Assembly (NCBI GenBank): GCA_009758405.1
Contig: WSBC01000020.1
Span: 1 to 47,308, forward strand
Direction of reading: 5' to 3'
DNA: 47,308 nucleotides
From: Methanobacteriota archaeon
Lineage (GTDB): Archaea > Thermoplasmatota > Thermoplasmata > Thermoplasmatales > ARK-15
The translations under genes were made by a program, and so were the position numbers. The notes below the pieces were generated by a model. It made no database searches and was not told where the DNA came from. It saw only the letters and a list, made by a program, of their open reading frames with translations. This document shows positions 24,188 to 33,721 of this stretch, in pieces (position 1 is the first letter of the stretch; each line of letters starts with the position of its first letter).

Positions 24188-24643
24188 TTATGATTTTATG
24201 GATTTTATATAATTAATTATGAAATCTTCTAATTTTTTAATACATAAGTTTCCATTTTCACTTAGTTTGTCTGAGAAAAATTTTTCATATTTACCTATTT
24301 CACAAAGAAGAAATTTTATTTTTACCCCTCTTTTCGAAATATCATCTAAAAGGCTATTGTCAGGGAAAAGATGGGAGGACATAAAGCCTTTATTTATATT
24401 TCTAAGTTCAAGGAAATGGATGTTACCAGGATTCTTTCCCTCCATTATGTCTATTATTATTATCTCCCTTGGTAGTTCATCCTCTAAAGTGAGTGATGAA
24501 AGAAATTTGTAAAGAGAAGTGCCTACATCTATTATATCAATGAAATCGTTTGAATATTTTTCAAACCTTTCTGCAATTATAGAACCTATACCATCATCTC
24601 CAAGTATTCTGTTTCCAACGCCAAGTATCAGAATACTCTTCAA
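24188..24643 (-). CDS. NiFe hydrogenase maturation endopeptidase (HycI/HyaD family)
   Basis: A 151-residue protein opening with LGVGNRILGDDGIGSIIAE, the metal-binding signature of hydrogenase-specific proteases. A central IIIDIMEGKNPG carries a further Asp, and SSHLFPDNSLLDD resembles the conserved His loop. The enzyme removes the C-terminal extension of the large subunit after nickel insertion. Its substrate is probably MvhA, encoded directly upstream; the stop of mvhA (TGA) overlaps the TTG start used here. Confidence 0.85.
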   Translation of the reverse strand: MKSILILGVGNRILGDDGIGSIIAERFEKYSNDFIDIIDVGTSLYKFLSSLTLEDELPREIIIIDIMEGKNPGNIHFLELRNINKGFMSSHLFPDNSLLDDISKRGVKIKFLLCEIGKYEKFFSDKLSENGNLCIKKLEDFIINYIKSIKS

Positions 24644-26109
24644 TTACCTATCACCGATGTTTTAATTATCTCCCCCTTATTATTTCTTATGTTTAAATCG
24701 AATATGTGCATTCCAGTCAGCTCATGTGTAGCGCAGGCCAGGCATGGATCGTATGCCCTGTAAGCCATTTCCACCATATTCAGGAGACCTTCTTCTACTT
24801 GATCACCCTTTATGAAATATTTAGCTGCCCTTTCTATTGATAGGGACATTCTGGCTGCATTGTTCTGAGTTGCAACTATAAGATCTAGATCCTTCATTAT
24901 TCCTCTTTCATCCGTTACATATTTATGTATTAAGGTTCCCCTTGGGGCCTCCACTACACCATAACCTGTCCTCTTCTCATTTACCTTCTCAGGAATATTC
25001 CTGATGTTTTTACCGTAAAGTTCTTCATTTTTAACTATTTCCTCTATTCTTTCTGCAGCATATAGTATCTCTATTACCCTTGCCCAATGATTCATTAATG
25101 TGTAATGTGCAGGCTTTTCACCAACAGTATCATAGAATTCGCCGAATGCTTGGTTAGCAAGAGGTGTGGCCATTGAATCGCTTACATTGAGCCTAGCGAG
25201 TGGTGCTACACTTATAATTCCACTATCTTTACCATCTACAAATCCCTTCCATCCAACATTCCTTAGATAAGTAAATCTAACAAAGGTCCAGGGTTCCACA
25301 TGCTCAGCAAGATGTTTTTCATATTCCTCCACTGGGAATTTTGCATATTCGTTCCCTTTAGGATCGACCACCCTTATTGGGCCATCATAAAATTCATCCT
25401 GATTCTTCGAATTCACAAGACCCATGTAGTATGTCTCATGTCTATAGGCTTCATTCATAAATAGATCAAAGATATCCTTATTTTTTAAAACAACATTTTT
25501 GAATGTTTCCAATGTTTTAATTGAGAACTCCTTTGCCACCTTTGCAAGTTCTTGAAGTTTTTCCTTATCCTCAGGCTTAAGTGCCTTTGCCACTCCACCA
25601 GGCAATCCGAAAACTGGATGGACAGTCTTTCCACCGATATACTGCATCATATCCCTAACACTTTTTCTTGTTTTTATTATGTATGATGCAGTTTCAATCC
25701 CCACCTTTTTAATTATGCCAACCACATTTCTTTCCTCTCTGGGAGCCTTAGGACCTACGATTATATCTGGGCCTGCAAGTATGTAAAAATGTAACGCATG
25801 ATCCTCCACCATGAAGAGATTATACATTAGTTCTCTGATCAACCTTGCAGTGGGTGTGGGCTTTACATCATAAAGACTATCCAATGCCTTAACAGAAGCA
25901 GTATGATGGGCTGTGGGACAAACACCACAAATCCTCTGTGTTATTTGAGGCATATCCTCTGAAGGTCTTCCCCTACAGAAATTCTCAAATCCTCTTAACT
26001 CATCTATAACAAGATATGCCTTATCAACATTCCCAGAGTCGTTAAGAAATATCTCTATTTTTCCATGCCCCTCTAATCTTGTGAGGGGTGAAATAGTAAT
26101 CTCCTTCAT
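24640..26109 (-). CDS. mvhA: F420-non-reducing-type NiFe hydrogenase large subunit
   Basis: A 489-residue group 3 hydrogenase large subunit. The proximal nickel motif is RICGVCPTAHH near residue 60 and the distal motif is DPCLACATHEL near residue 455. About 25 residues follow the distal motif and end in SVIGN, the segment that the downstream protease should remove. It splits or forms H2 and passes electrons to MvhG. It lies in an hdrCB-hdrA-mvhD-mvhG-mvhA-protease operon with 4-bp overlaps. Confidence 0.92.
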   Translation of the reverse strand: MKEITISPLTRLEGHGKIEIFLNDSGNVDKAYLVIDELRGFENFCRGRPSEDMPQITQRICGVCPTAHHTASVKALDSLYDVKPTPTARLIRELMYNLFMVEDHALHFYILAGPDIIVGPKAPREERNVVGIIKKVGIETASYIIKTRKSVRDMMQYIGGKTVHPVFGLPGGVAKALKPEDKEKLQELAKVAKEFSIKTLETFKNVVLKNKDIFDLFMNEAYRHETYYMGLVNSKNQDEFYDGPIRVVDPKGNEYAKFPVEEYEKHLAEHVEPWTFVRFTYLRNVGWKGFVDGKDSGIISVAPLARLNVSDSMATPLANQAFGEFYDTVGEKPAHYTLMNHWARVIEILYAAERIEEIVKNEELYGKNIRNIPEKVNEKRTGYGVVEAPRGTLIHKYVTDERGIMKDLDLIVATQNNAARMSLSIERAAKYFIKGDQVEEGLLNMVEMAYRAYDPCLACATHELTGMHIFDLNIRNNKGEIIKTSVIGN

Positions 26110-27080
26110 TTTTTATCACCTACCCTCTTCTTGTAGAATAATGAACGTGGCAATGAATATCTATAAAATGTTCCCAGGGGATCGGGTATTTTTTCCAATG
26201 TTTTCCTTATTTCATCTAGGTCCTTTGAATCCAATATACTTGCTATGTAGGAAATTGCCTTTGCCCCATAATCCTTAATACCTTCAAGCGGACCAAAACA
26301 ACCGGTGCAAGGCATTCCACCCTTAATACAGAGTGAATCGCATCCACCTCTTGTGACTGGGCCAAGGCATATTACACCCTGGGCAAGATAGCATTTTTCA
26401 GGATCAAGTATTACCTCATGCGGTCTCTTAAATTCCTTCACCAGTACCTTTTCAGGTTTTGTCTTATTTAATGGACACTCATTACAAAGTGATTTTCTGC
26501 TTCCAAACACATAACCCTTTTCTGGTATCTTACCCGATAAAAGTGTATTTACGGCATCAAGGAAAACGTTGGGTGTGGGCGGGCATCCTGGAACATAGAA
26601 ATCTACATCTATTACTTCATCAAGAGAATAGGGTCTTTCATAGATTTCAGGGATCTCAATCCTTACCCCATCCTCCTTGAATTCCTGTACCGGTACTACC
26701 TTATCAGGGTTAACAACAATATCACCCTTTAGGTAAACCCTTTCTATCAAGGTTTCCTTATCCTTGGACACCTCAAGCCCGGGTATGCCGCCCATATAGG
26801 AACAAGCACCATATGCAATTACATACTTGCTCTTTTTTCTAAAAAGTTCTGCAATCTTTCTATGCTCAGAATTTGTTATTGCTCCATTCAGGAAACATGC
26901 AACAAGTTCTCCATCTTCAAGTTTTTCAAGGTCAGAATCCTTGAAATCCAACGCAACTGGCCATATTGCAATATCAACAGCGTTAACCACATCAATTAAT
27001 TTATCTGCTATATCCACCTGCGACTCCTCACAACCTCCGCAGGAGGCAAACCAGTAGAATCCTACCTTTGGCTTTCCCAT
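26106..27080 (-). CDS. mvhG: F420-non-reducing-type hydrogenase small subunit
   Basis: A protein of about 324 residues starting MGKPKVGFYWFASCGGCEES, the proximal Fe-S signature of hydrogenase small subunits. Further cluster ligands appear in YGACSYMGG, VPGCPPTPN and a C-terminal Cys-rich block (GGCDSLCIKGG, CTGCFGP). The start at 27080 is set by GGGGGTG 6 nt upstream; a longer frame would start with that GTG. It relays electrons from the NiFe site to MvhD. Confidence 0.9.
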   Translation of the reverse strand: MGKPKVGFYWFASCGGCEESQVDIADKLIDVVNAVDIAIWPVALDFKDSDLEKLEDGELVACFLNGAITNSEHRKIAELFRKKSKYVIAYGACSYMGGIPGLEVSKDKETLIERVYLKGDIVVNPDKVVPVQEFKEDGVRIEIPEIYERPYSLDEVIDVDFYVPGCPPTPNVFLDAVNTLLSGKIPEKGYVFGSRKSLCNECPLNKTKPEKVLVKEFKRPHEVILDPEKCYLAQGVICLGPVTRGGCDSLCIKGGMPCTGCFGPLEGIKDYGAKAISYIASILDSKDLDEIRKTLEKIPDPLGTFYRYSLPRSLFYKKRVGDKK

Positions 27081-27081
27081 T

Positions 27082-27513
27082 CTAATCACCCCCTTCCCTG
27101 ATTGGATGTTTCAATGGACCAAGGGCCCTAATCTCCTCTGTAAATTCTGTTATTACTTTCTTGAGCTTGTCTGCTTCAGATGCAGAAATCCATTCCTGTC
27201 TCAATCTTTTAGGATCTATACCCGCCTGCTCTAGTGTTTTGCTCAAAAGTACATATTTTCTGAACCACTTGAAATTGCCATCTTCATAATGGCAATCACT
27301 GGGTGGGTGACAGCCAGAAACTATCACACCATCTGCACCATTCCTGAATGCCCACAGAATGAACTGTGGATCTACCCTTCCAGTGCACATGGTCTTTACT
27401 ATCTTGACATTTGGTGCATATGTCATCCTGCTAGTTCCAGCGAGCTCGGCTGCCTGAGTAGTGCACCAGTAACAGAATATTGCAACTATTTTTGGCTCAA
27501 AATTATCATTCAT
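27082..27513 (-). CDS. mvhD: MvhD, 2Fe-2S linker subunit between hydrogenase and HdrA
   Basis: A 143-residue protein with FCYWCTTQAAELAG at the N-terminus and the later cysteines in KTMCTGRVDP and SGCHPPSDCHY, which match the MvhD/FrhD-like 2Fe-2S family. In methanogens this subunit joins the MvhAG hydrogenase to HdrA for flavin-based electron bifurcation. It sits between hdrA and mvhG with near-zero spacing. Confidence 0.91.
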   Translation of the reverse strand: MNDNFEPKIVAIFCYWCTTQAAELAGTSRMTYAPNVKIVKTMCTGRVDPQFILWAFRNGADGVIVSGCHPPSDCHYEDGNFKWFRKYVLLSKTLEQAGIDPKRLRQEWISASEADKLKKVITEFTEEIRALGPLKHPIREGGD

Positions 27514-29468
27514 TCCCTTAACACCCCCATGATTTCAGCAAATAGTTCATCATCCGTGTAATTATTTTGGGATATTGCACCTGATGGGCATACAGCATTA
27601 CATGCTCCGCAGCCCTTACATAGGCCAATATTAACCTCAGCAATGTTCTTCTCCTCGTTATACGTTATTGCATTAAATGGGCATACGGAGATGCACATCT
27701 TGCATCCCGAGCATTTATTTTCATCAATTGAAATAACGTTTGGTTCACTTTCAACAACCCCCCTATCCACAAGGGACATGGCTTCAGCAGCCGCAGCCTC
27801 TGCCTGTGCAACGGTATCAGGTATATCCTTTGGGAATTGTGCTGCCCCTGCTATAAACCTACCATCACTCAATGATGTAACTGGTGCAAGCTTGGGATGC
27901 TTTTCCATCAGCCATCCCTCTTTGGTACAGGTAAGATTAAGCACCTTCCTTACATCCTCCCAATCATCGTGGGGCTCTAGCCCTACGTTCAAAATTACCA
28001 TGTCCACTTCCTTTTTCCTTACTCTAGATAATAATGTATCTTCAAAAATAATGGTAAGCCTGTTGTTTTCTGAGGGGATTATCGATGCCACCTCACCCCT
28101 CACAAAATTTACACCCTCAAGCATTATCTTTCTGTAGAATTCTTCATAACCCTTACCATTTGCCCTAATGTCTGTATAAAAGATCGTTACATCAGCACCA
28201 ATTCTGTCCTTTATCATATGTGCATGTTTAAGACCTATCATACAACATACCCTTGAACAGTAGGCATTGAAGTTCTCATTCCTTGATCCAACACAGTTTA
28301 TTATTGCCACCTCCTTTGGCACACTACCATCCTGCAGCCTTATCTCACCCCCTGTTGGCCCGGCCGAGTTTAGCATTCTTTCCATCTGTATTGTTGTGAA
28401 TACGTTTGGCAATTTTCCATAACCATACTTACTGTCCCTAGAAGCATCAAAAACCTTGAAACCTGTTGCCGCTATTATTGCACCCACCTTTACATTCACT
28501 TTTTCCTCCTTCATAGAAAAATCTATTGCCTTGGTGGGGCATCCCTTAAGGCAAGTCTGAACACATTTTCCTGTCCTGAACTGAATGCAAGTTTCAGGAT
28601 CTATTACTGGAACAAGGGGTATTGCCTGTGGGAATGATACATAAACAGGCTTCCTCTTCCCTATCCCCTCATCAAACTCACTAATAAACTTTGGTTCTTT
28701 GTACACACAATTTTCTATGCAGGAAAGGCAGCCAATACAAAGGTCCTCCCTCACATACCTTGGTCTTCTATTTATTGTTACGTCAAAGTTGCCAACAAAA
28801 CCATCAATTTTCTCCACATCGGAATAGGTATAAAGGGTGATGTTTGGATTATTTTTAACCGCGGACATTTTTGGAGTCAATATACATGAGGCACAGTCCA
28901 GAGTGGGGAATGTTTTGTCGAACTTTGCCATGTTTCCACCTATAAAACCCTGTCTTTCTACAAGATAAACATGCTTTCCTGCATCTGCAAGAACAAGGGC
29001 TGCGGTAATCCCCGCAATACCTGCTCCAACAATTAATACATTTGAATTAACAGGATATGTTGTTGTCTCAACTGGCCTGTGATAATTTACCCTGTAAACC
29101 CCTGCCCTTATCAATGATTTTGCCTTTTCGGTAGCCTCCTCTTTATTCTCTGTTACCCAGGAATCGAATTCCCTTATACTTACCATTTGCACAAGATAGG
29201 GATTGAGTCCGCCCTTTTTTGCCGCTTCCCTGAAAGTATGTCCATGTAGTGTTTCTGTGCAGGCCGCAACAACTATCCTGTTTAAACCATATTCCTTTAT
29301 ATCCTTTATTATCATCTCCTGCCCTGGCTCTGAACACATAAACATATAGGTCCTTGCTATTACAACATTTTTTAGATGTGATGCATACTCCCTAACCTTT
29401 TCCACATCTACCTTCCCGGCTATGTTTGTTCCACAATGACAAATATATACACCAATCCTGTTCTCCAT
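27510..29468 (-). CDS. hdrA: HdrA, bifurcating-type flavoprotein subunit
   Basis: A protein of about 652 residues. The N-terminal domain has ICHCGTNI and FMCSEPGQ. GAGIAGITAAL near residue 150 binds FAD, followed by LDCASCILTPKM. Ferredoxin-type motifs are CIGCLSCIENC, an extended CIQF-GKCVQTC and two C-terminal sets, CSGCKMCISVCP and CKGCGACNAVCP. This is the full HdrA layout. The start at 29468 is preferred because GGGGGT lies about 6 nt upstream; an ATG two codons earlier is possible. It probably receives H2 electrons via MvhD and can reduce ferredoxin and HdrCB. Confidence 0.93.
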   Translation of the reverse strand: MENRIGVYICHCGTNIAGKVDVEKVREYASHLKNVVIARTYMFMCSEPGQEMIIKDIKEYGLNRIVVAACTETLHGHTFREAAKKGGLNPYLVQMVSIREFDSWVTENKEEATEKAKSLIRAGVYRVNYHRPVETTTYPVNSNVLIVGAGIAGITAALVLADAGKHVYLVERQGFIGGNMAKFDKTFPTLDCASCILTPKMSAVKNNPNITLYTYSDVEKIDGFVGNFDVTINRRPRYVREDLCIGCLSCIENCVYKEPKFISEFDEGIGKRKPVYVSFPQAIPLVPVIDPETCIQFRTGKCVQTCLKGCPTKAIDFSMKEEKVNVKVGAIIAATGFKVFDASRDSKYGYGKLPNVFTTIQMERMLNSAGPTGGEIRLQDGSVPKEVAIINCVGSRNENFNAYCSRVCCMIGLKHAHMIKDRIGADVTIFYTDIRANGKGYEEFYRKIMLEGVNFVRGEVASIIPSENNRLTIIFEDTLLSRVRKKEVDMVILNVGLEPHDDWEDVRKVLNLTCTKEGWLMEKHPKLAPVTSLSDGRFIAGAAQFPKDIPDTVAQAEAAAAEAMSLVDRGVVESEPNVISIDENKCSGCKMCISVCPFNAITYNEEKNIAEVNIGLCKGCGACNAVCPSGAISQNNYTDDELFAEIMGVLRE

Positions 29469-29470
29469 AC

Positions 29471-30661
29471 TCATACCCCCTTACCAATTGATTCTAGTAA
29501 TAGCTCGGATATGTCCATCACCTTCAATTTACCCTCAAGCCCCGTTACCTTTATTGCATCCTCAAACATTATTGCATCTATCGGACATGTAACTAAAAGT
29601 ACATTCGCACCCGTTTTACTTGCCTCAAGAACCCTTTCCTCTGCAGGTCTCACCTTTACATACTTTTTAATATAACTGTCATACCATATGCCTCCTCCAC
29701 CACCGCCGCAGCAAAAACTATTTTCCCTGTTTCTGTACATTTCAACGAATTTAATGCCAGGTATTGATTCTATTATTCTTCTCGGAGCATCATAAATTCC
29801 ATTTTTTCTTCCAAGGTAGCATGGGTCATGGTACGTGACAGTATAATTCAATGGATGCAGAATCTTCTTTATATCATTTAATCTTTCATCAATCAGCTGG
29901 GTATAATGTATTACATCTTTTGAAAAATTGAATTTGGGATATTCATTTTTCAGTGAATTGAAGGCATGTGGATCCATTGTAATTATCTTTTCAAAGGAGT
30001 AATTTTTTAACTCATTTATGTTGGATTTTGCAATTTCCTCAAAAAGTCCAAATTCTCCAGCAAGCCTAACATGGTCTCCTATAGATTTCTCCTTTTCCCC
30101 AAGTATACCGAAATCTATACCCAGGATCCTGAATAATTTTGCTATGGCCTTTGTTATCTCCTGCCCTCTTAAGTCAAAGGATCCAAAGTCATCCACAATG
30201 AAGAGGTATTCAACATGCTCTCCCTTTTTCAGTACTTTCACTGGGAAACCAATGCCCTCTGACCATTTAGTTCTCTTCTTATTGCTCTCTCCGAAAGAAT
30301 TCCCCATCCTATGAATGTTTGTTAATGCCTGCCCAAGTTCATCAGGTGGGTGGGAATAATTCATTGCCAGTTCCCTGAGGACTGGAATAAGCGCATCAGT
30401 AATGGGAATCTTACTCGGGCATCTTGAGGTGCAAAGGTTACACGATGTGCATAACCAGGGTGCATTGCTCTCTATTACTTCATTAACAATCTCCGCCCTA
30501 GTTGCCGTGATAATCTTCCTTGGTGTAAAATCCGTGTAAAATCCGAATGGACAAGAACCACCACAAATGCCGCATTGAATGCATTTTTTGAAATTTTCTC
30601 CATCAATAAACTCCCTCATCCTTCCCTCGAAGGATTCTAAAATCTCCCTTGAGTTTATCAT
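29471..30661 (-). CDS. Fused HdrC-HdrB-like (HdrD-type) Fe-S subunit with one intact CCG domain
   Basis: A protein of about 396 residues. The HdrC part has CIQCGICGGSCP and CTSCNLCTSRCP. The HdrB part has a complete second CCG set (HDPC, SFCCGGGGGG and TCPIDA), but the first CCG domain has lost its ligands: VDDFGSFD, EKEKSIGD and TMDPHAF (Asp codon 29972-29974) stand where intact relatives have cysteines. A methanogen HdrB uses both CCG domains at its active site, so a CoM-CoB heterodisulfide substrate is unlikely, and no methanogenesis genes are in the window. It heads the Hdr-Mvh operon behind a TATA-like TTATTATATATG. Confidence 0.85.
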   Translation of the reverse strand: MINSREILESFEGRMREFIDGENFKKCIQCGICGGSCPFGFYTDFTPRKIITATRAEIVNEVIESNAPWLCTSCNLCTSRCPSKIPITDALIPVLRELAMNYSHPPDELGQALTNIHRMGNSFGESNKKRTKWSEGIGFPVKVLKKGEHVEYLFIVDDFGSFDLRGQEITKAIAKLFRILGIDFGILGEKEKSIGDHVRLAGEFGLFEEIAKSNINELKNYSFEKIITMDPHAFNSLKNEYPKFNFSKDVIHYTQLIDERLNDIKKILHPLNYTVTYHDPCYLGRKNGIYDAPRRIIESIPGIKFVEMYRNRENSFCCGGGGGGIWYDSYIKKYVKVRPAEERVLEASKTGANVLLVTCPIDAIMFEDAIKVTGLEGKLKVMDISELLLESIGKGV

Positions 30662-30777
30662 CAATACCTAGAATTACATAAACATATATAATAATTTCCA
30701 ATTTTTATCATTTTTTTATTTTAAAGAGTAAAATTATGTATTTAATTGAAATAAATAAAAAAGAAAATTTTATTTAG

Positions 30778-32754
30778 TTATATAATTTCGTCTTTTTGTG
30801 TATTAATTTCGATATTCTTAAATATAATCTCTGAAATGTCTTTTATGGAGATATCTTCTCTGTGGAGTGATTTCATTGCATCCTCAAGCATTAACATGCA
30901 AATGGGACAGGCAACCGCCACAAGGTTGACACCCTTTTCCACAATCTGTCTTCCTCTCTCTTCATTAATCCTTTTACCTTTTTCCTCCATCAGGAATCTC
31001 CCGCTTCCACCTCCGCAGCAAAAACTCTCTGTCCTGCTCTTTTCAAGTTCCAGAAGATATGTGCATTTTTCAAGAATTTCCCTTGGTGCATCATATATGC
31101 CATTGTATCTGCCCAGATAACAAGGATCATGATAAACCGCCCTTTCACCTGAGCTTTTTAACCTTATTTTACCATCCCTCAAAAGCATCTGGAGTATCTC
31201 GGTATAGTGATAAACCTTGAAATTACCTCCGAGCTGTGGGTATTCATTTTTTATCGTGTTATAGCCATGGGGGCACATGGTGATGATCTTTTCTACACCA
31301 TACTTTTTCATTGCATCAATATTTTTCTTTGCAAGTGTCTGAAATAGATATTCATTACCGGATCTTCTTGCCATATCACCGCAGCATGTTTCCTCGTTGC
31401 CAAGAGTAGCAAAGCTTATTCCGCATTTGTTCAAAATTTCTATAAATGCCTCGACTGCACTCCTGTATCTTGAATCATATGCCCCCATACATCCCATAAA
31501 AAGTAAATATTCCGCCTTCTGCTCCTTGAAGGTTTTTATATTCTTTGACTTTGCAAGGGAACCCCTTTTAACCGATGGAAAACCCCAAGGATTTCCAGTT
31601 CTTTCAAGGTTTTTAAATGCATCTGCGAGCTCATTTGGCATGCTCCCCTCATTCATTACAAGGTACCTTCTCATATCAACAATCTTTTGAAGGTGTTCAT
31701 TATAAACAGGACAGTGTTCTATGCATGAGCCGCATGTGGTGCAAGCCCAAAGCTCTTCTGGGGTAATGGAAAGATGGTCCTGTTTTTCTGAGATTAGTGG
31801 TACTGTATCATTTTTACCTTCAAGAATAAGAGGTGCATTGTGGAATAATGAATATTTAACAGTATGTATCACATTTTTTGGATTAAGAGGTTTCTCGGTC
31901 TGATATGCTGGACAATTCTGTGTACATCTACCACACTCTGTACATGAAATACCATCTAGGTAGTCCTTCCATGTTAAATCCCTGATATCATTGACTCCAA
32001 TCTTTTCAGATTTTTCAAGATCAACGTATGAAAGTTCCCCCCTAGGTCCATTATTCTTGAAGAATATGTTTGGAAATGATGCTATAAGGTGCATATGTTT
32101 TGAATATGGTATATATACAAGGAAGAATAAAATTGTACCAAGATGGAACCAATAGAAGAAATATAACCAGAATGTCTTGTCAGGCACATTCCTTACAAGG
32201 TTGGCAAAAAAAAGTGAAAGGGGCATATATGCAGGGTAAGTTCCGGCTATTGCTATCTGGAATGCCTTATAGCCCGTAATTGTTATAACAATAATTGTTA
32301 CAAGTATTAAAATAAGAAGAGCATCAAATGAGTTCTCTATATAATAGGGCCTTATAACATACCTTCTGTAAAATGCCATTGCAAGTGCTATTACTATAAG
32401 GACAACAATTGCATCCTGTGCAAAGAATAATGCCTGATAAAGAGGAGTACCAAGGAACTCCCAACTAAATCCTATAATGGGTCCTAGTATGAGTTCCATT
32501 ATTGAGGGAAATAGTAATATAAAGCCCCAGAAAAAAATAAAATGTGTGAAACCAGGGTAATAATTTTTATGCCTTCTGCTACAGGCCTGTGAAAGTGTAT
32601 CGTAAAGCATGAAAAGGAATCTTTTCCCTGCTTGATCAAACCTGTTTATATTCCTTCCAATTCTGAAATATTTATAGAGAGTATATATCCGGAGGAAAAA
32701 AAGTATAAGGGCAATGGCAAAGACTATTATTAGAGCCAGGGTAAAAATATCCAT
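30778..32754 (-). CDS. Membrane ETF:quinone oxidoreductase-type protein (NarI-like plus two CCG domains)
   Basis: A protein of about 658 residues. The first 230 residues carry six or so helices of a NarI-like cytochrome b domain with conserved His in FTHFIFFWGF, YWFHLGTI and SKHMHLIA. The cytosolic part has CTECGRCTQNCP, CTTCGSCIEHCP and two complete CCG domains (GCMG, ETCCGD, MCPHGY; then HDPC, SFCCGGGSG, CPIC). Such proteins beside etfAB are the ETF:(methyl)menaquinone oxidoreductases (EMO, FadF-like). It would pass electrons from ETF to quinone. It is the only CCG protein here with both domains intact. It follows etfA with a few bases between. Confidence 0.87.
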   Translation of the reverse strand: MDIFTLALIIVFAIALILFFLRIYTLYKYFRIGRNINRFDQAGKRFLFMLYDTLSQACSRRHKNYYPGFTHFIFFWGFILLFPSIMELILGPIIGFSWEFLGTPLYQALFFAQDAIVVLIVIALAMAFYRRYVIRPYYIENSFDALLILILVTIIVITITGYKAFQIAIAGTYPAYMPLSLFFANLVRNVPDKTFWLYFFYWFHLGTILFFLVYIPYSKHMHLIASFPNIFFKNNGPRGELSYVDLEKSEKIGVNDIRDLTWKDYLDGISCTECGRCTQNCPAYQTEKPLNPKNVIHTVKYSLFHNAPLILEGKNDTVPLISEKQDHLSITPEELWACTTCGSCIEHCPVYNEHLQKIVDMRRYLVMNEGSMPNELADAFKNLERTGNPWGFPSVKRGSLAKSKNIKTFKEQKAEYLLFMGCMGAYDSRYRSAVEAFIEILNKCGISFATLGNEETCCGDMARRSGNEYLFQTLAKKNIDAMKKYGVEKIITMCPHGYNTIKNEYPQLGGNFKVYHYTEILQMLLRDGKIRLKSSGERAVYHDPCYLGRYNGIYDAPREILEKCTYLLELEKSRTESFCCGGGSGRFLMEEKGKRINEERGRQIVEKGVNLVAVACPICMLMLEDAMKSLHREDISIKDISEIIFKNIEINTQKDEII

Positions 32755-32759
32755 AAAAA

Positions 32760-33716
32760 TCACTTTTTGAGTTCCTCCAGAAGAAGGGGAAGTAGGTCAT
32801 TTATATCAGCTACAATTCCATAATGGGAAATCTCGAATATTGGAGCAAAGGGATCTTTATTTATTGAGATTATTGTATTGCTGTTCTTCATTCCATTTAT
32901 ATGGTTTGTGGCACCACTTATTCCAAGTGCTATGTAAACCTTAGGCTTTACTGTTTTTGCTGATGATCCCACTTGCCTTGTTTTTGGCAGCCATCCCATA
33001 TCCACAATGGGCCTGGAACAGGATAAGGCACCATTTAACATTTTTGCAAGTTCTTCTGCAATCTCTAAATTCTCCTTACTTCCAATCCCCCTTCCAACAG
33101 AAACAAGGACATCAAACTTTGTAATATCTATGTCCTCAAGGGCTGGCTTTATTATCTCAATTGGTTTTATCCTCCCCCTTGAAATTGATACATTTTTCTT
33201 TATTATGTTAGTCTGTGCCTCTTCCCTCAAGGGTGGGAAGTCCCCTGGTCTTATTGTAATAAGTACCTTGTTTCCCTCTACCTCCACCTCTTCCCTTAGC
33301 TTTCCCCCATATATCACCCTTGTGGCGAGCCATCCATTGCCTGAAAATTTGATACTTTCACAGTATGTAATTATTGGAAAGCCCAATAAATGTGCTATGG
33401 AAGGTGCAAGGTCCATGCCCTGGGAGGTATAGGGAACTATAATAACATCTGGCGAAATTTCCTTTATCTCATTCGAAACTGCAGAGGAGTATGATTCATT
33501 ATCGTAGATTTCCAGGGAAGGATCGGAAAGAAGTATCAGGTTGTCCAGACCCTTTATTGAAAGCTTTTTTGAAAACTGTTCAGGATCCTTTCCAGCAAGT
33601 ATAAGTGTGAGTTTTCCTCCATTCTCCATCTTAATCTTGTTTCCTAAATAAAGCGCCTCATAAGTGGATCCACTCACATCACCATTAAAGATTTCACCCA
33701 CACATACAATCTCCAT
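32760..33716 (-). CDS. etfA: Electron transfer flavoprotein alpha subunit
   Basis: A protein of about 318 residues. The C-terminal FAD domain is typical: VSVGRGIGSKENLEIAEELA, then SRPIVDMGWLP, QVGSSAKTVKP, GISGATNHINGM and INKDPFAPIFEISHYGIV. It binds FAD and receives electrons from acyl-CoA or hydroxyacid dehydrogenases. The start at ATG 33716 is set by GAGGTG 6 nt upstream. The operon order etfB-etfA-EMO indicates delivery to the quinone pool. Confidence 0.92.
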   Translation of the reverse strand: MEIVCVGEIFNGDVSGSTYEALYLGNKIKMENGGKLTLILAGKDPEQFSKKLSIKGLDNLILLSDPSLEIYDNESYSSAVSNEIKEISPDVIIVPYTSQGMDLAPSIAHLLGFPIITYCESIKFSGNGWLATRVIYGGKLREEVEVEGNKVLITIRPGDFPPLREEAQTNIIKKNVSISRGRIKPIEIIKPALEDIDITKFDVLVSVGRGIGSKENLEIAEELAKMLNGALSCSRPIVDMGWLPKTRQVGSSAKTVKPKVYIALGISGATNHINGMKNSNTIISINKDPFAPIFEISHYGIVADINDLLPLLLEELKK

Positions 33717-33721
33717 CTTTA

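Noticed and set aside
24188-30661. Evidence for methanogenesis from the hdr and mvh genes
   Set aside because: No mcr, mtr or coenzyme M/B genes are in the window, and the HdrB part lacks one CCG domain; these modules are widespread in non-methanogens.
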